Assembly: GCF_024054555.1 (NCBI RefSeq)
Contig: NZ_JAMXLY010000016.1
Span: 1 to 61,918, forward strand
Direction: 5' to 3'
DNA length: 61,918 nt
From: Segatella cerevisiae
Lineage (GTDB): Bacteria; Bacteroidota; Bacteroidia; Bacteroidales; Bacteroidaceae
Shown here: positions 60,713-61,918 of the stretch, in pieces
Position numbering within the stretch: the first letter of the stretch is position 1
Layout of the letters: every line of letters starts with the position of its first letter
Translations under genes and position numbers: made by a program
The notes under the pieces: model-generated
Database searches by the model: none
What the model was told of the DNA's origin: nothing
What the model saw: the letters and a program-made list of their open reading frames with translations, nothing else

Positions 60713-61207
60713 ATGAAAGCCAACATTAAATTCAAAGCGAGAGATATATTGGACAGTTATTTGACTACCAGTCACCATCGCCGGACACCGGAAAGGTATA
60801 CCATACTGGACGCAATATACAATATGGCAGGTTATTTCTCACTTGCAGATTTAGATACTCAACTGGAGAAGGGCAATTTTAGGGTCAGTAGGGCAACGCT
60901 TTACAATACAATGCATTTGTTTGTGGATTTGAGGTTGGTCAGTTGCCATCGCTTTCAGAAGTGTGTCCTCTATGAAGCCAGTTATGACAGTAACGGCAAC
61001 AGTTTCCAAATCTGTTCAGTATGCGGGAAAATAACCGTCTTGCATACACCGAAAATTGATCAGTTGGTAAAGGACATGAAATTGAAGCGCTTTCGTAAAG
61101 ATCGTTATTCTCTTTATATCTACGGTGTCTGTTCGTCATGTCAGGCAAAACTAACTCGAAATAGAACTCAGAAGATCAAAAAGTCAAAATTATCAAATAA
61201 GAAATGA
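60713..61207 (+). CDS. Fur-family transcriptional regulator
   Basis: 164 residues. Winged helix with [20 protein letters not shown], then [20 protein letters not shown] (recognition helix), and a metal domain with the cysteine pairs CSVCGK and CSSC. A Lys-rich tail ([11 protein letters not shown]) extends beyond the usual end. The typical His-rich DHHDH motif of iron-sensing Fur is not evident, so zinc or peroxide sensing is possible. Its TGA overlaps the purA ATG by 4 bases. A fur-like gene next to purA is the usual Bacteroidales order. Confidence 0.87.
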   Translation: MKANIKFKARDILDSYLTTSHHRRTPERYTILDAIYNMAGYFSLADLDTQLEKGNFRVSRATLYNTMHLFVDLRLVSCHRFQKCVLYEASYDSNGNSFQICSVCGKITVLHTPKIDQLVKDMKLKRFRKDRYSLYIYGVCSSCQAKLTRNRTQKIKKSKLSNKK

Positions 61208-61809
61208 ATACAGGTAAAGTTGATGTCCTGCTCGGCTTGCAGTGGGGCGACGAAGGAAAAGGTAAGGTGGTGGATGTCCTCACACCTCATTACGATGTAG
61301 TAGCTCGCTTCCAAGGTGGCCCTAATGCCGGGCACACTTTGGAATTTGAGGGTCAGAAATATGTGCTTCGTTCTATCCCTTCCGGTATATTCCAAGGTGG
61401 TAAAGTGAATATTATCGGAAACGGGGTAGTCCTCGCTCCTGATCTTTTCATGGAGGAAGCACAGGAATTGGAGAAGAGTGGTCATCCGTTGAAGAACCGC
61501 CTTCATATTTCCAAAAAGGCGCATCTGATTATGCCTACCCACCGTATCCTCGACCGTGCCATTGAGGCTGCAAAAGGCAAGAACAAGGTTGGGACTACCG
61601 GAAAGGGTATAGGACCGGCCTATACTGATAAGGTCAGTCGTGCCGGATTGCGTGTGGGAGACATTCTGGATCATTTCGAAGAAAAATATGAGGCTCATAA
61701 AGCCCGTCATATGCGGATGCTCAAAGCCTTGGGATGGTCAGATTTCAAAGACCTGGACAAGGTGGAAGCAAAATGGATGGAAGGTGTCCGCTATATGAAA
61801 CGTACATGA
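61204..61809 (+). pseudogene. purA: Truncated adenylosuccinate synthetase (N-terminal half only)
   Basis: 201 residues against about 425 for the family. The N-terminal GTPase-like part is perfect: [52 protein letters not shown]. The frame stops at TGA 61807-61809 after VRYMKRT. Missing are the IMP-contact arginine loop, the GTP-binding segment and the whole C-terminal region, so it cannot be an active synthetase as read. I find no continuation in the other two frames: frame +2 gives about nine codons before a stop. A new promoter follows within 40 bases. Deletion or a large rearrangement is more likely than one frameshift. Confidence 0.85.
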
Positions 61810-61846
61810 TCGTCTTTCGCCAAAGGGAATGAAAAGGGATTTTTTG

Positions 61847-61854
61847 TATCTTTG
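61847..61854 (+). promoter_or_regulatory. -7 box of the last gene
   Basis: TATCTTTG, 30 bases before ATG 61885. Confidence 0.55.
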
Positions 61855-61884
61855 CCACAGTATAAACCCTTTAATCCTTTAGAT

Positions 61885-61918
61885 ATGTCGAATCAGAAGC
61901 AAGAAGTCTCCTTTTCAG
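61885..61918 (+). CDS. First codons of an unidentified gene (cut by window end)
   Basis: ATG 61885 opens MSNQKQEVSFS and runs out of the window. The -7 box at the expected distance supports a real start. Too short to identify. Confidence 0.5.
   Translation, partial: MSNQKQEVSFS

Noticed and set aside
1..61918. CRISPR array, tRNA or rRNA genes, prophage or restriction system
   Set aside because: No regularly spaced repeats, no cloverleaf or rRNA-like sequence, and no phage structural or restriction genes were seen on either strand.

Overview
The window looks like Bacteroidales chromosome, most likely a Prevotellaceae-type genome. Four signs point there: SusC/SusD outer-membrane import genes, many copies of the Bacteroidetes -7 promoter box TAnnTTTG (often with a TTTG or TTTC about 20 bp upstream), Bacteroidetes-only families (DUF4301, DUF4738, HU/SPOR protein) and a short RpoD-like sigma factor set. 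The genus cannot be fixed from sequence alone. Most of the window is ordinary core and metabolic DNA. Accessory character is concentrated at 1-13,000 and 47,300-53,900.

Layout. 1-3,150 (minus strand): a porin, an imelysin-type iron-regulated lipoprotein, and the broken 5' end of a third lipoprotein gene. 3,670-12,780 (minus): a susC-susD pair plus a second, orphan susC copy, each unit ending in the same terminator; susD is much more GC-rich than its neighbours. 13,000-18,930: a bile-acid/sodium symporter-family carrier, a probable 6S/Bacteroidales-1-type RNA, an ATPase-CYTH fusion, a Fur-family regulator, class III fructose-bisphosphatase and a half-size glycosyltransferase. 19,200-27,700 (minus): a GT2 glycosyltransferase, lysC-lysA, ftsE, hisH-hisA-hisF-hisIE and purU. 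28,050-32,580: a zinc-ribbon/FHA protein with an HU/SPOR membrane protein, then rfbC, ugd and a DUF4738 lipoprotein. 32,800-41,730 (minus): an AspT-type carrier, pgk, queC, a biotin-dependent carboxyltransferase cluster and a RelA-type ppGpp synthetase. 41,840-47,350: DUF4301, two tandem group-2 sigma-70 factors and two tandem deoxynucleoside kinases. 47,740-53,860: a cobalamin-riboswitch operon (btuB, a BtuG-like beta-propeller, btuF-like, btuC, PduO-type adenosyltransferase). 54,070-61,918: patatin, a small sigma factor, a membrane pseudokinase, a DUF2156-GNAT fusion, a candidate small RNA, trxB, a second Fur-family gene, a truncated purA and the first codons of one more gene.

How the parts fit. 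The clearest functional unit is B12 acquisition: capture and outer-membrane import (BtuG-like/BtuB), periplasmic binding (BtuF-like), inner-membrane permease (BtuC) and conversion to adenosylcobalamin, all behind one riboswitch; the BtuD ATPase is not in the locus. The imelysin/porin operon and the first susC share an almost identical palindrome directly upstream of their -33 boxes, which suggests one regulator for both.

I found no single element that is clearly a new biological system. The strongest leads are the shared palindrome, the GC-mosaic susD with its orphan susC, the pseudokinase, the truncated purA beside fur, three promoters that imply leaderless or nearly leaderless mRNAs, and two promoter-to-terminator RNA units. 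All family names come from reading the sequence; nothing was searched.
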